Below, in pieces: positions 18,635-27,361 of a stretch of DNA of 64,000 nucleotides. The notes under the pieces are model-generated. The model did no database searches, was not told the origin of the DNA, and saw only the letters and a list, made by a program, of their open reading frames with translations. The stretch lies in assembly GCA_033765305.1 (NCBI GenBank), contig JANRID010000004.1, forward strand, positions 6,619 through 70,618, given 5' to 3'. Position numbers and translations under genes: made by a program. This DNA comes from RDXT01 sp033765305. Lineage in GTDB: Bacteria > Bacteroidota > Bacteroidia > J057. Positions within the stretch are counted from its first letter, which is position 1. The number at the start of each line of letters is the position of its first letter.

Positions 18635-18657
18635 TCCATCATTAACGACAATCATAC

Positions 18658-20016
18658 ATGCCCAGAATCTTAATCGTGGATGACGAGGAAGTCATCCGAA
18701 TGACCTTGCAGGAAATTCTGGAATATGAGGAGTATGAAGTGACCACCGCCTCCGACGGCAAGGAAGGCTTCGACCTGCTGATGGAGCACAGCTTCGACGC
18801 GGTGATCTGCGACATCAAAATGCCCCGGATGAACGGCATGGAGGTCCTCGTGCGGGCCACCGAGGCCAAGCCGGAGGTGCCTTTCATCATGATCTCCGGC
18901 CACGCCGACATCGAGACCGCCGTCGAAGCGACCAAAAAAGGCGCCTACGATTTCATCGAGAAGCCGCCGGATCTCAACCGCCTCCTGCTCACGGTCCGCA
19001 ATGCGATCGAGAAGAAGGATCTGGTGGTGGAAACCAAGCGCCTGCGCCGCAAGGTCTCGGGCGTGCGCGAGATCATCGGCCGCTCGCCGGTAATGGAAAA
19101 GATCCAGGAAACCATCGACCGCGTGGCGCCCACCGACGCCCGCGTGCTCATCACCGGCTCCAACGGCACCGGCAAGGAGCTCGTCGCCCGCTGGATCCAT
19201 GAAAAAAGCCGCCGCGCCCACGGCCCGCTCGTGGAGGTCAACTGCGCCGCCATTCCCTCCGAACTCATCGAAAGCGAACTCTTCGGCCACGAAAAAGGCT
19301 CCTTCACCGGCGCCGTGCGCCAGCGCATCGGCAAGTTCGAACAGGCCAACGGCGGCACCCTCTTCCTCGACGAAATCGGCGACATGAGCCTCGCCGCCCA
19401 GGCCAAGGTGCTGCGCGCCCTCCAGGAGCATACCATCACCCGCATCGGCTCCGACCGCCAGATCACCGTGGATGTGCGCATCCTCGCGGCCACCAACAAG
19501 GACCTGCTCCACGAAATCGACCAGGGCAATTTCCGCGAAGACCTCTACCACCGCCTCAGCGTGATCCTCGTCCACGTGCCGCCGCTCCGCGAGCGCCGCG
19601 AGGATATCTCCCTGCTGGCCAAGGCCTTCCTCGCCGAGATCAGCGATTCCTACGGCATGCCCGGCCTGAGCATGGCCCCCGATGCATTCGACGAGCTCAG
19701 CCGCCTCGAATGGACCGGCAACGTCCGCGAGCTGCACAACGTCATCGAGCGCCTGGCCATCCTCTCCAATGGCACCATCTCCGGCCAGGATGTGATCGAC
19801 TACGCCGCGCCGCAGCGCCGCAAGCAGCAGGGCAGCTCCGTGTACGACCAGTACGAGAAGTTTCAGGACTTCAAAGACTTCATCGAAAAGGAGTTCATCC
19901 TGCGCAAGCTGGAGCAGAACGGGTGGAATGTGTCCAAAACCGCCGACCTGATCGACATCCAGCGGAGCCACCTGTACAACAAGATGGAGAAATATGGGAT
20001 CAAGCGGGAGGAATAA
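18658..20016 (+). CDS. Sigma-54-dependent response regulator (NtrC/AtoC family)
   Basis: The protein has 452 residues. The receiver domain (1-120) has DDE at 8-10, phosphoacceptor Asp52 (VICDIKMP) and the Lys of FIEKPP near 102. The AAA+ domain (about 140-370) has Walker A GSNGTGKE, the sigma-54 contact loop GSFTGA, Walker B LFLDEIGD and a final R-finger region. A Fis-type helix-turn-helix closes the protein (NVSKTADLIDIQRSHLYNKM, about 425-444). When phosphorylated it should activate sigma-54 promoters. No sensor kinase gene is nearby, so its partner is unknown. The downstream lipoprotein gene overlaps it by 23 bases. Confidence 0.95.
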   Translation: MPRILIVDDEEVIRMTLQEILEYEEYEVTTASDGKEGFDLLMEHSFDAVICDIKMPRMNGMEVLVRATEAKPEVPFIMISGHADIETAVEATKKGAYDFIEKPPDLNRLLLTVRNAIEKKDLVVETKRLRRKVSGVREIIGRSPVMEKIQETIDRVAPTDARVLITGSNGTGKELVARWIHEKSRRAHGPLVEVNCAAIPSELIESELFGHEKGSFTGAVRQRIGKFEQANGGTLFLDEIGDMSLAAQAKVLRALQEHTITRIGSDRQITVDVRILAATNKDLLHEIDQGNFREDLYHRLSVILVHVPPLRERREDISLLAKAFLAEISDSYGMPGLSMAPDAFDELSRLEWTGNVRELHNVIERLAILSNGTISGQDVIDYAAPQRRKQQGSSVYDQYEKFQDFKDFIEKEFILRKLEQNGWNVSKTADLIDIQRSHLYNKMEKYGIKREE

Positions 20017-20701
20017 AGGGCTGATCGCCAGCCTGCTGCTGCTGATCCTGACCGCTGCCTGCCGGGAATCTGCGGTGCCGCCCGCCGCGGATTCCCTTCC
20101 CTATGCCGCAGAGCTGCGCAAGTTCCGCGAGGCCGACAGCCTGAGCCCGCCGCCGCCGGGCATGATCCTCTTTACCGGAAGCTCCAGCTTCCGCCGCTGG
20201 GACAGCCTGGAGCAGGATTTCGCGCCGTACCCGGTGCTGAACCGCTCCTTCGGCGGCTCCACCTTCGATGACCTGCTCCAGATCGCGCATCAGGCCGTAT
20301 GGCCCTACCGGCCTTCGGCAGTGTTTGTCTATCAGGGCGACAACGACCTCACCCGCCCCGGCGTGACGCCGGAGCTTGTGATGGGCCGCGCCCGGCGCTT
20401 CGCCGATTCGGTGCGCATCCGGCTGCCCGGCGTGCCCGTGATCTTCCTCGCCCCCAAGCTCAGCCCCTCCCGCCGCCACCGCCAGGCCGACTACGAGCGC
20501 CTCCGCGACTCCCTCCGCACCTGGGCCGTATCCGGCCCCGCCGCCGGCTGGGCCGATACCTACAGCCCGCTGCTCGATGCGCAGGGCCGCTGCGTGCCGG
20601 CCTATTTTGCCGAAGACAGCCTGCACCTGAGCCGCGCCGGCTACCTGAAATGGCGCGAAGTGCTTCGCCCCATGGTGCAGCAGTATGCCACACATCGCTG
20701 A
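19994..20701 (+). CDS. SGNH/GDSL-family hydrolase, probable lipoprotein
   Basis: The protein has 235 residues. A lipoprotein-like signal (GLIASLLLLILTAAC) puts the lipid Cys near residue 23. The SGNH blocks are present: block I as FTGSSSFRRW (nucleophile Ser), block II as NRSFGGST, block III as YQGDNDL, and block V as DSLHLS (Asp/His). The family contains esterases, acyl-polysaccharide deacetylases and platelet-activating-factor acetylhydrolase-like enzymes. The start overlaps the end of the response-regulator gene by 23 bases, which suggests translational coupling. Exact substrate unknown. Confidence 0.8.
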   Translation: MGSSGRNKGLIASLLLLILTAACRESAVPPAADSLPYAAELRKFREADSLSPPPPGMILFTGSSSFRRWDSLEQDFAPYPVLNRSFGGSTFDDLLQIAHQAVWPYRPSAVFVYQGDNDLTRPGVTPELVMGRARRFADSVRIRLPGVPVIFLAPKLSPSRRHRQADYERLRDSLRTWAVSGPAAGWADTYSPLLDAQGRCVPAYFAEDSLHLSRAGYLKWREVLRPMVQQYATHR

Positions 20702-20743
20702 TATTCAATACAATACAATGCAGCGAGCAGCCCCGTCCTGCCT

Positions 20744-20779
20744 GCGGCCCCAATATCCCGAATATTCGTAAGGGGCCGC
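20744..20779 (+). terminator. Stem-loop after the SGNH hydrolase gene
   Basis: GCGGCCCC (20744-20751) pairs with GGGGCCGC (20772-20779), with a nested AATAT/ATATT stem inside. It lies 43 bases after the stop codon. No T tract follows, so it may be a factor-dependent terminator or a processing/leader structure. Confidence 0.4.
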
Positions 20780-20891
20780 ACGGGCGGAATTTCCATTCCG
20801 TTTGATACTTTAACCGTTGGATTCCAACTGCAGGCCCCGGCAACCGGATGCGTGCATCCGCGCACTGCGGCCTGTTCAACCCCCACCCGCT

Positions 20892-21992
20892 ATGTCCCGC
20901 ATCCCTGTTTGCATCCGGCTTTGCGCCTGGGCCCTTCTGCTGCTTCCAGGCCGCCTCGCAGCCCAGTACGACTCCGAGTTTCAGACCGAATTCCTGTTTG
21001 AACGGATTCCCAACACCCGCGCCGAAGCGCTGGGACGGGCCGATGTCGCCGATGGAAGCTCTCCGGCCTCCATCTTCTACAACCCCGCCGCCATCGCGCA
21101 GGTGCAGCGCCTCCAGACCGATTTCTCCACCGCTGCGCCCCTCTATCTGCTCGGCAATGCCGATTTCTACTATGCCGGGGCCGCGTACCGCTTCCACAAG
21201 CTGCTCAGCGCCGGCCTCAGCTACCGGCGCTTAGACATCGGCGAGAGCGACTTCGAGATTTTTATCAATGGCAATTATTACCCCATCAACAAGCCCCGCA
21301 GCAGCAACGCCGCCCTGACCCTCGCCTCCGAGCCGGTGAAAAATCTGCGCATAGGCGTCAATGTCAATTTTTACGACTGGAAATATCTCGACGGGGAGAA
21401 AAACGCCCGCCAGATCCACCTGGATGCCGGCGCGATGTACACGCTGGAGCTGCCCATCGGCAGCGGCGATCCGCATGCGCTGACCTTCGGCGCCAGCGTC
21501 ACCAACTTCCTCAACAGCGGCATTGAATTCGGCGTCGGGAGCTTCCGCACGGTGCAGAAACTGCCCATCGTGGCCCGCACAGGCGCCGCGTACCGCATCC
21601 GCCGCACGGTCGCCTACCCCGGCATGGATGCCGGACCCATCGAGCTGGTCTTCATGGCCGAGTACCAGGATGTGCTCAACAGCCCTTACAAAACTGCCTT
21701 CCGCCTCGGCGGCGAAACCGTCCTGATGGATGTGCTGGCCCTGCGCCTCGGGTTTTTCACCAGCTCGGAAGACGATTCTGGCGTCTCCACCAACCGCAGC
21801 CGGATCAACGACGTCACCTTCGGCGCCGGCCTGATCGCCCCGCTCGACCAGCTGACCGGCGGCAAGATCCCCTGCCGCGCCGCCCTGGATGTCACGGTGC
21901 TCAAACAGCCGCCGTTCACCTTCTCCGGCCAGCGCCTGCCCAACTTCCGCAGCTTCGGCCTGCGCCTCGACTGGACCCTGCCCGGCGCCTGA
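20892..21992 (+). CDS. PorV/PorQ-like outer-membrane beta-barrel protein
   Basis: The protein has 366 residues from the ATG at 20892, which begins a good signal peptide (CIRLCAWALLLLPGRLAAQ). The mature start, IPNTRAEALGRADVADG followed by SIFYNPAAIAQ, is the layout of the PorV/PorQ/UPF0164 beta-barrel group (an AxALGxA motif, then a YNPA motif). Alternating beta strands follow to a C-terminal aromatic strand. PorV-like barrels shuttle or anchor T9SS cargo, while other members act as lipid or solute pores. It may be co-transcribed with the next gene, 36 bases away. Whether it is true PorV cannot be told here. Confidence 0.6.
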   Translation: MSRIPVCIRLCAWALLLLPGRLAAQYDSEFQTEFLFERIPNTRAEALGRADVADGSSPASIFYNPAAIAQVQRLQTDFSTAAPLYLLGNADFYYAGAAYRFHKLLSAGLSYRRLDIGESDFEIFINGNYYPINKPRSSNAALTLASEPVKNLRIGVNVNFYDWKYLDGEKNARQIHLDAGAMYTLELPIGSGDPHALTFGASVTNFLNSGIEFGVGSFRTVQKLPIVARTGAAYRIRRTVAYPGMDAGPIELVFMAEYQDVLNSPYKTAFRLGGETVLMDVLALRLGFFTSSEDDSGVSTNRSRINDVTFGAGLIAPLDQLTGGKIPCRAALDVTVLKQPPFTFSGQRLPNFRSFGLRLDWTLPGA

Positions 21993-22028
21993 TTCCCCTT
22001 TCCTCCACCTCCCTCAAGCCTGTCTCTT

Positions 22029-22736
22029 ATGCGTCTGATATACAGCATCTCCGTCCTCCTGCTGCTGCTCGGCCTGCGCGCTGGGGCCCAGCCTTACTAC
22101 GGCTTCCAGATCATCGGCCTGCACACCCTGTACGTGTCTGTGGGGTTCGAGCAGAAGCCCACCCTCGGATTCGGCTACTGCATCCGGGACAACACCCGCT
22201 CGATCGCCTATGCCGACTGGTCGGCGGAGATCCGATTCCCCGCCGACGAGATGTGGCGGTTCAGCAACTACACCATCATTGCCGGTGCCCACATGCCCTT
22301 CGTGGCGCGCACGTGGTTCATGGCGGCAGGCGCGCACCTGCGCCTGCGGCGCCAGACCCTGCCCGAAGGCACGCTCACGACCCTGGGCCTTGCGGCCAGC
22401 CTGCTGCCCAGCGTTTACTACAACAGCAGCCTCGGCGACCAGCCCAGCGGCACCCTGGCCGTCCGCGGCACCTTCATGCCGGTGCTGGCAGCGCATTACA
22501 AGGGCTCCGGCGCCGAAGGCCTCAAATCCGGCTGGAATGGATGGCCCGGGGCCTATCAGCTGGAGGTGGGCGGCCACGCCGACCTGCATCTGGAGCGCAC
22601 GCTCAGCGCCTCGCTCAACGGCGCCTGGGTCAAACAATGGCAGCAGGAAACGGTCCTGCCCGCCCTGCCCTACTCTTCCCGGCCTATTACCGGCGATCTC
22701 ATCCTCGGCTCCACCTACTGGCTCAAGCGGCTGTAA
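22029..22736 (+). CDS. Hypothetical outer-membrane-type protein
   Basis: The protein has 235 residues with a signal peptide (LIYSISVLLLLLGLRAGAQ). The mature part is rich in alternating hydrophobic and aromatic residues, with repeated Gly-aromatic turns typical of a small beta-barrel, ending LILGSTYWLKRL. I do not recognise a family. It follows the PorV/PorQ-like gene by 36 bases and its last 14 bases overlap the convergent purA gene. The overlap suggests that its 3' end or that of purA has drifted. Confidence 0.6.
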   Translation: MRLIYSISVLLLLLGLRAGAQPYYGFQIIGLHTLYVSVGFEQKPTLGFGYCIRDNTRSIAYADWSAEIRFPADEMWRFSNYTIIAGAHMPFVARTWFMAAGAHLRLRRQTLPEGTLTTLGLAASLLPSVYYNSSLGDQPSGTLAVRGTFMPVLAAHYKGSGAEGLKSGWNGWPGAYQLEVGGHADLHLERTLSASLNGAWVKQWQQETVLPALPYSSRPITGDLILGSTYWLKRL

Positions 22737-24009
22737 CCGGCTGCCCGTGCATGGCCAGAATCTGCTCGCGGTCCGGGCCTACGGAAACGTAGGTCACGGG
22801 CACGCCGAGATAGGCCTCGATGAAGCGGATATAGGCATGCAGCGCCTCCGGCAGGTCTTCCGGCCGTCGGGCGCCGGTCAGGTCGGCCTGCCAGCCGGGC
22901 AAGGTCTCATACAGCGGCCGGGCATGGTCGAGGTCGAAGGGCATCTCGCGCGTAGGGCCTTCAGGCGTATCGTAGGCGACGCAGACCTGGAGCTCCGGCA
23001 GGAAGGACAGCACATCCGCTTTGGTCATGATCAGGTCGGTGACACCGCTCAGCTGCACGGCGTAGCGCAGCAGGGGCAGGTCCAGCCAGCCGCAGCGGCG
23101 GGGGCGGCCGGTGGTGGCACCGAATTCGCTGCCGGTCTGGCGGATGGCTTCGCCGGTCTCATTTTCGAGCTCGGTGGGGAAAGGGCCGCTGCCTACGCGG
23201 GTGCAGTAGGCTTTGAAAATGCCGAAGACCCGTCCGATGCCGGAAGGCGGCACGCCGAGGCCGATGCAGGCGCCGGAAGCCGTGGTATTGGAGCTGGTGA
23301 CGAAAGGATAGCTGCCAAACTCGATGTCGAGCAGAGCGCCCTGGGCGCCTTCGGCGAGAATGCGCTTGCCGGAGGCCATCGCCTCGTGCAGGTAGGCCTC
23401 GGAATTGCCCAGGCGGAGGGTGCGGAGAAAGTCTGCTGCCTCCATGAACTGCGCTTCCGTTTCGGCGAGGTCGTATTCGTAGGCGTAGAGGCTGCGCAGC
23501 AGCATTTCGTGCTTGGCGCGCAGCGCCGCGTAGCGTTCGCGGAAGTCGGGCAGGAGCAGATCTCCCACCCGCAGGCCGTTGCGGCCGGTTTTATCCATAT
23601 ACGTCGGCCCGATGCCCCGGAGGGTGGAGCCGATTTTCTGATCGCCTTTGGCCTGCTCCGAGGCAGCGTCCAGCAGCTTGTGGGTGGGCAGAATCAGGTG
23701 GGCCCGGCGCGAAATGAAGAGCCGGCTGCGGATCTGCTCGCCGCTGCTTTCGAGCTTTTCGATCTCCCTGCGCAGGGTCACCGGGTCCAGCACCACGCCG
23801 TTGCCGATGAGGCAGACTGCATCCGGGTGGAAAATTCCGGAGGGAATGAGGTGCAGCACAAATTTCTGGCCCTGGAATACGATGGTATGGCCGGCATTGG
23901 GGCCGCCCTGAAAGCGGGCAACCACATCGTACTGCGGGGTGAACACGTCCACAACCTTTCCTTTGCCTTCGTCTCCCCACTGAAGGCCTAACAATACATC
24001 GACAGCCAT
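22723..24009 (-). CDS. purA: Adenylosuccinate synthetase
   Basis: PurA makes adenylosuccinate from IMP, aspartate and GTP, the first step from IMP to AMP. The 428-residue protein starts MAVDVLLGLQWGDEGKGKVVD, the family signature, and continues with GGPNAGHT. GIGPTYMDK, SSNTTASGACIGLGVPP (IMP/GTP loops) and GRPRRCGWLDL are also visible. The length is normal. It is the last of three same-strand genes (fur, STAS, purA) spaced by 22 and 30 bases. Confidence 0.96.
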   Translation of the reverse strand: MAVDVLLGLQWGDEGKGKVVDVFTPQYDVVARFQGGPNAGHTIVFQGQKFVLHLIPSGIFHPDAVCLIGNGVVLDPVTLRREIEKLESSGEQIRSRLFISRRAHLILPTHKLLDAASEQAKGDQKIGSTLRGIGPTYMDKTGRNGLRVGDLLLPDFRERYAALRAKHEMLLRSLYAYEYDLAETEAQFMEAADFLRTLRLGNSEAYLHEAMASGKRILAEGAQGALLDIEFGSYPFVTSSNTTASGACIGLGVPPSGIGRVFGIFKAYCTRVGSGPFPTELENETGEAIRQTGSEFGATTGRPRRCGWLDLPLLRYAVQLSGVTDLIMTKADVLSFLPELQVCVAYDTPEGPTREMPFDLDHARPLYETLPGWQADLTGARRPEDLPEALHAYIRFIEAYLGVPVTYVSVGPDREQILAMHGQPVTAA

Positions 24010-24039
24010 AGATCAGTACAGAACAGCTCCCGGAAGCGG

Positions 24040-24387
24040 TCAGGCCCCTGCGTTCAGCTGCGCAAGCGCGGCATCCGCATCCGGGAAGGTGGAAAAAATG
24101 GTATGCAGCTTGGTGATGACCAGCAGGTTCTGGATAAAACCCGACGGGTTGGCCAGCACCACTTCCCCGCCTGCCTTGCGCGCGCGCGTGAGCAGGGTGA
24201 TGAGCATCCCCAAACCGGTGCTGTTGATGTGGTTGAGATGCGTCATATCGATCACGTACCGGGTGATGCCCTGGCTGAGCTGGTCGCCGAAGGCTTCCAG
24301 AACGGGCAGGCCGTCTGTTTCGCCGATGAGGCTGCCGCTGAGGTTCAGCACCCCGATACCGTCTTGTTGCGAGAAGTGAAAGTCCAT
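24040..24387 (-). CDS. STAS-domain protein (anti-sigma factor antagonist type)
   Basis: The protein has 115 residues from the ATG at 24387 (MDFHFSQQDGIGVLNLSGSL). It is a single STAS domain with the phosphorylatable-Ser motif HINSTGLGMLI, as in SpoIIAA/RsbV-type antagonists. The rest follows the fold (GEVVLANPSGFIQNLLVIT). Such proteins release sigma factors or switch signalling complexes when dephosphorylated, but no kinase or sigma gene is close by. It lies between fur and purA in a compact run. An upstream in-frame codon would add 16 residues overlapping the fur end and is less likely. Confidence 0.8.
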   Translation of the reverse strand: MDFHFSQQDGIGVLNLSGSLIGETDGLPVLEAFGDQLSQGITRYVIDMTHLNHINSTGLGMLITLLTRARKAGGEVVLANPSGFIQNLLVITKLHTIFSTFPDADAALAQLNAGA

Positions 24388-24409
24388 GTGTGCGTGGTAA
24401 GCAGTCAGA

Positions 24410-24886
24410 TCAGCGTTTTCCTTCGCATTGCGCATTCCGGCATACCCCGAAGATGGTCAGGGCGTGGTAGGATACGTCGAAGCCGAGGATGTCGGCAATG
24501 GTGTGTTCGATTTCTCCGATCCGGGGATCGCAGAACTCCATCACCTTGCCGCAGGTGGAGCAGATGAGGTGGTCGTGCTGCTTGTATCCGTAGGATTTTT
24601 CGTACAGGGCCTGATTGGCGCCGAACTGGTGGCGCTTCACGAGGTCGCACTCCACCAGCAGGTCGAGCGTATTGTACACCGTGGCGCGGCTGACCCGGTA
24701 GTTTTTATTCTTCATGTGGATGTAGAGCGACTCCACATCGAAATGGTCGTTGCGCGAATAAATCTCCTCCAGGATCGCATAGCGCTCCGGCGTTTTGCGG
24801 TGGCCATGCTGATCCAGATAGCCGGCAAAGAGCTGCCGGACTTCTTCGATGCGTTCCCGCTGTCTGCTGGGAGAAACTTCAGGCAT
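24410..24886 (-). CDS. Fur-family metal-responsive transcriptional regulator
   Basis: The protein has 158 residues from the ATG at 24886. The N-terminal winged helix (about 20-90) contains RKTPERYAILEEIY and SRATVYNTLDLL, the Fur DNA-recognition helix. The C-terminal dimer domain has HDHLICSTC and ends CRNAQC, giving structural-zinc pairs C109/C112 and C149/C154. Whether it senses iron (Fur), zinc (Zur) or peroxide (PerR) cannot be decided from sequence alone. The TonB/PepSY uptake operon at 48807-54525 is a natural target candidate. A -7 promoter box lies at 24919-24926. Confidence 0.9.
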   Translation of the reverse strand: MPEVSPSRQRERIEEVRQLFAGYLDQHGHRKTPERYAILEEIYSRNDHFDVESLYIHMKNKNYRVSRATVYNTLDLLVECDLVKRHQFGANQALYEKSYGYKQHDHLICSTCGKVMEFCDPRIGEIEHTIADILGFDVSYHALTIFGVCRNAQCEGKR

Positions 24887-24918
24887 ATCGGTGCAGCACG
24901 CCAGGGATGAGAGGCGCA

Positions 24919-24926
24919 CAAATCTA
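24919..24926 (-). promoter_or_regulatory. -7 promoter element of the fur-STAS-purA run
   Basis: TAGATTTG on the minus strand fits TAnnTTTG, 33 bases upstream of the fur ATG. No clean TTG was found at the expected -33 distance. Confidence 0.5.
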
Positions 24927-24992
24927 GGAAATTCCGGGGAGAGAACCGACAGGAAATCCCGCCGCAGCGGCGGCAAATTTCTCCGGCGCCAT

Positions 24993-25130
24993 TCAGCGCC
25001 GCCGGGCACCCCGGCGCTGCCGGCGGCTCCGGCCGCTGTCTTCGGCCAGGGTCTTCCGGATTCCCAGATACACGAGATACACCACGCCGCCAACGAGCGC
25101 AATCAGCAGAATTGTCCCAAGGGCATTCAT
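24993..25130 (-). CDS. 45-residue single-pass membrane protein
   Basis: The ATG at 25130 opens a 45-codon frame: MNALGTILLIALVGGVVYLV, then YLGIRKTLAED and a basic tail of Arg/Gln/Gly ending in ARRR before TGA. One membrane helix (residues 4-23) with a strongly positive C-terminus suggests an N-out/C-in small inner-membrane protein. The frame is preceded by a plausible promoter (TTG, 20 bases, TATCTTAC at 25159-25189), which favours a real gene. No family recognised. Confidence 0.5.
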   Translation of the reverse strand: MNALGTILLIALVGGVVYLVYLGIRKTLAEDSGRSRRQRRGARRR

Positions 25131-25158
25131 ACGCCAATGCAGGTTACAGGGTCAACCG

Positions 25159-25189
25159 GTAAGATACACGGATCCGCGCTCAAACACAA
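25159..25189 (-). promoter_or_regulatory. Probable promoter of the 45-residue membrane protein gene
   Basis: On the minus strand, TTG (25187-25189), 20 bases, then TATCTTAC (25159-25166). The spacing is ideal; the -7 box misses two consensus positions. Confidence 0.4.
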
Positions 25190-25203
25190 GCCCCGGACAG
25201 CAG

Positions 25204-25230
25204 AAAGCCGCCCCCGGCGGGAGCGGCTTT
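25204..25230 (-). terminator. Rho-independent terminator after groEL
   Basis: AAAGCCGC (minus strand, 25230-25223) pairs with GCGGCTTT (25211-25204) around an 11-base GC-rich loop. The stem ends in TTT and lies 26 bases beyond the groEL stop codon. Confidence 0.8.
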
Positions 25231-25255
25231 CATCCGTATATCGCTGGCAGGCAGA

Positions 25256-26914
25256 TTACATCATGCCGCCCATGTCGCCGCCGCCGTGGCGGTGGCCGCC
25301 GGCAGCAGCCTTGTCGTCCTCCGGATCCTCGGTGATGACGCACTCGGTCGTCAGGAGCAGGCCTGCGATCGAAGCGGCGTTTTCGAGGGCGGTGCGGGCC
25401 ACCTTGGTCGGGTCGATGATGCCGCTGTCGAAGAATTTCTCGTACTCTTCGGTGCGGGCGTTGAAGCCAAAGTCGACCTCGGCATTTTCACGCACGCGGT
25501 TCAGCACCACGCCGGACTCGATGCCTGCGTTTTCCACGATCTGGCGGAGCGGCTCTTCGAGCGCACGGCGCACGATGCTCACGCCTACACCCACATCGCC
25601 TTTGAGCAGGCTGTCGTTGATGCCGCCGCGGCCGGCTTCGAGCGCCTTGATGGCACGCACCAGGGCCACGCCGCCGCCGGGGATGATGCCTTCTTCCACA
25701 GCAGCCTTGGTGGCGTGCAGGGCGTCATCCACGCGGTCTTTCTTCTCCTTCATTTCCACCTCGGTCGCAGCGCCGACGTAGATCACGGCCACCCCGCCGG
25801 ACAGCTTGGCCAGGCGCTCCTGGAGCTTCTCGCGGTCGTAGTCGGAGGTCGTCGTTTCGATCTGCGCCTTGATCTGGTTGATCCGGGCCTTGATCTGGTC
25901 TTCATCGCCCAGGCCGCCCACGATGGTGGTGTTGTCCTTGTCGATGGAAACCTTGTTGGCACGGCCCAGCAGGGTCAGGTTGGTGTTTTCGAGCTTGTAG
26001 CCGCGCTCTTCGGAGATCACCTGGCCGCCCGTGAGGATGGCGATGTCTTCCAGCATGGCCTTGCGGCGGTCGCCGAAGCCCGGAGCCTTCACGGCCGCCA
26101 CTTTCAGCGTGCCGCGGATTTTGTTGACCACGAGGGTAGCGAGGGCTTCGCCTTCGAGATCTTCAGCCACGATGAGGAGCGGGCGGCCCGTCTGCACCGA
26201 CTGCTCGAGCACCGGGAGCAGATCCTTCATCGAAGAGATCTTCTTGTCGTAGAGCAGGATGAAGGGGTTGTCCATCTCCACTTCCATCGTGTCCGGATTG
26301 GTCACGAAGTAGGGGGAAATGTAGCCGCGGTCAAACTGCATGCCTTCCACCACATCGAGGTAGGTCTCCATGCCCTTGGCTTCTTCGACAGTGATGACGC
26401 CGTCTTTGCCCACTTTCTCCATGGCGTCGGCGATGAATTTGCCGATTTCATGGTCGCCGTTGGAGGAGATGGTCGCCACCTGGGCAATTTCCTTGGAGTC
26501 GCCGATCTTGCGGGAGAACTTCTTCAGCTCAGCCACCACGACTTTGGTTGCCTCTTCGATGCCTTTCTTCAGCTCCATCGGATTGGAACCGGCAGTCACG
26601 TTCTTCAGGCCTTCGCGGATGATGGCCTGTGCGAGCACCGTAGCGGTGGTGGTGCCGTCGCCGGCGATGTCAGCCGTCTTGGAGGCGACTTCCTTCACCA
26701 TCTGGGCGCCCATATTTTCAATGGGGTCCTTCAGTTCGATCTCCTTGGCCACGGTCACACCGTCCTTGGTGATGGCGGGCGAGCCGAACTTCTTGTCGAT
26801 GACCACATTGCGGCCTTTGGGGCCGAGGGTAACTTTAACTGCGTTTGCCAGCGCATCCACGCCGCGTTTCAGCCTATCGCGGGCATCGGAGTTAAATTCG
26901 ATTTTCTTAGCCAT
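25256..26914 (-). CDS. groEL: 60-kDa chaperonin GroEL
   Basis: GroEL forms the double-ring ATP-driven folding chamber in the cytosol. The protein has 552 residues, a normal length. It starts MAKKIEFNSDARDRLKRGVD and contains the ATP-binding GDGTTTATVLAQ, the YISPYFVTNP apical region, and a Gly/Met-rich tail (GHRHGGGDMGGMM), slightly His-rich but otherwise typical. It is the second gene of the groES-groEL operon, 84 bases behind groES, and ends at a strong terminator. Confidence 0.98.
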   Translation of the reverse strand: MAKKIEFNSDARDRLKRGVDALANAVKVTLGPKGRNVVIDKKFGSPAITKDGVTVAKEIELKDPIENMGAQMVKEVASKTADIAGDGTTTATVLAQAIIREGLKNVTAGSNPMELKKGIEEATKVVVAELKKFSRKIGDSKEIAQVATISSNGDHEIGKFIADAMEKVGKDGVITVEEAKGMETYLDVVEGMQFDRGYISPYFVTNPDTMEVEMDNPFILLYDKKISSMKDLLPVLEQSVQTGRPLLIVAEDLEGEALATLVVNKIRGTLKVAAVKAPGFGDRRKAMLEDIAILTGGQVISEERGYKLENTNLTLLGRANKVSIDKDNTTIVGGLGDEDQIKARINQIKAQIETTTSDYDREKLQERLAKLSGGVAVIYVGAATEVEMKEKKDRVDDALHATKAAVEEGIIPGGGVALVRAIKALEAGRGGINDSLLKGDVGVGVSIVRRALEEPLRQIVENAGIESGVVLNRVRENAEVDFGFNARTEEYEKFFDSGIIDPTKVARTALENAASIAGLLLTTECVITEDPEDDKAAAGGHRHGGGDMGGMM

Positions 26915-26998
26915 ATGAATGGATCAAAATTAATGGGAAACAGGTGTGAAACAACCAGTAGAGCTTGACAGCGATGGCGCCGGGGGCGCCTGGGAGGA

Positions 26999-27274
26999 TC
27001 AGAGCACCGCGAGAATGTCGGACTCACGCATGATGAGGTAGTCGGAGCCTTCCACGGAGATTTCCGTGCCGGAGTACTTGCCGTAGAGCACCGTATCGCC
27101 TACCGTCACCGTCGTAGGTTCGTCTTTCTTGCCGGGGCCTACAGCCACTACCGTACCACGCTGCGGCTTTTCCTTGGCGGTGTCAGGAATAATGATGCCG
27201 GATGCCGTTTTCTCTTCGGCGGGCGCCGGTTGGATCAGAACCCGATCGGCCAGGGGCTTAATCTTCACAGCCAT
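26999..27274 (-). CDS. groES: 10-kDa co-chaperonin GroES
   Basis: GroES caps the GroEL chamber. The protein has 91 residues: MAVKIKPLADRVLIQPAP, the mobile-loop region EEKTASGIIIPDTAKEKPQ, and GDTVLYGKYSGTEISVEG near the end, all typical. It is the first gene of the groESL operon. The 245 bases upstream hold several TGTCA/TGACA palindromic sites and no CIRCE element. Confidence 0.98.
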   Translation of the reverse strand: MAVKIKPLADRVLIQPAPAEEKTASGIIIPDTAKEKPQRGTVVAVGPGKKDEPTTVTVGDTVLYGKYSGTEISVEGSDYLIMRESDILAVL

Positions 27275-27361
27275 AATTTCTCGGTTTTAGGTTCAGAGGT
27301 GATTCCCCGCAAAGGGGTGGTTCGAGTCGACAGGATCGAAAAATGTGCCAATCCCCGAAAA

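Noticed and set aside
18670..19971. Long minus-strand frame opposite the response regulator
   Set aside because: Shadow of strongly conserved receiver/AAA+ coding sequence; no motif of its own.
25286..26968. Long plus-strand frame opposite groEL
   Set aside because: GroEL is certain on the minus strand. The opposite frame is a compositional shadow rich in His and Val.
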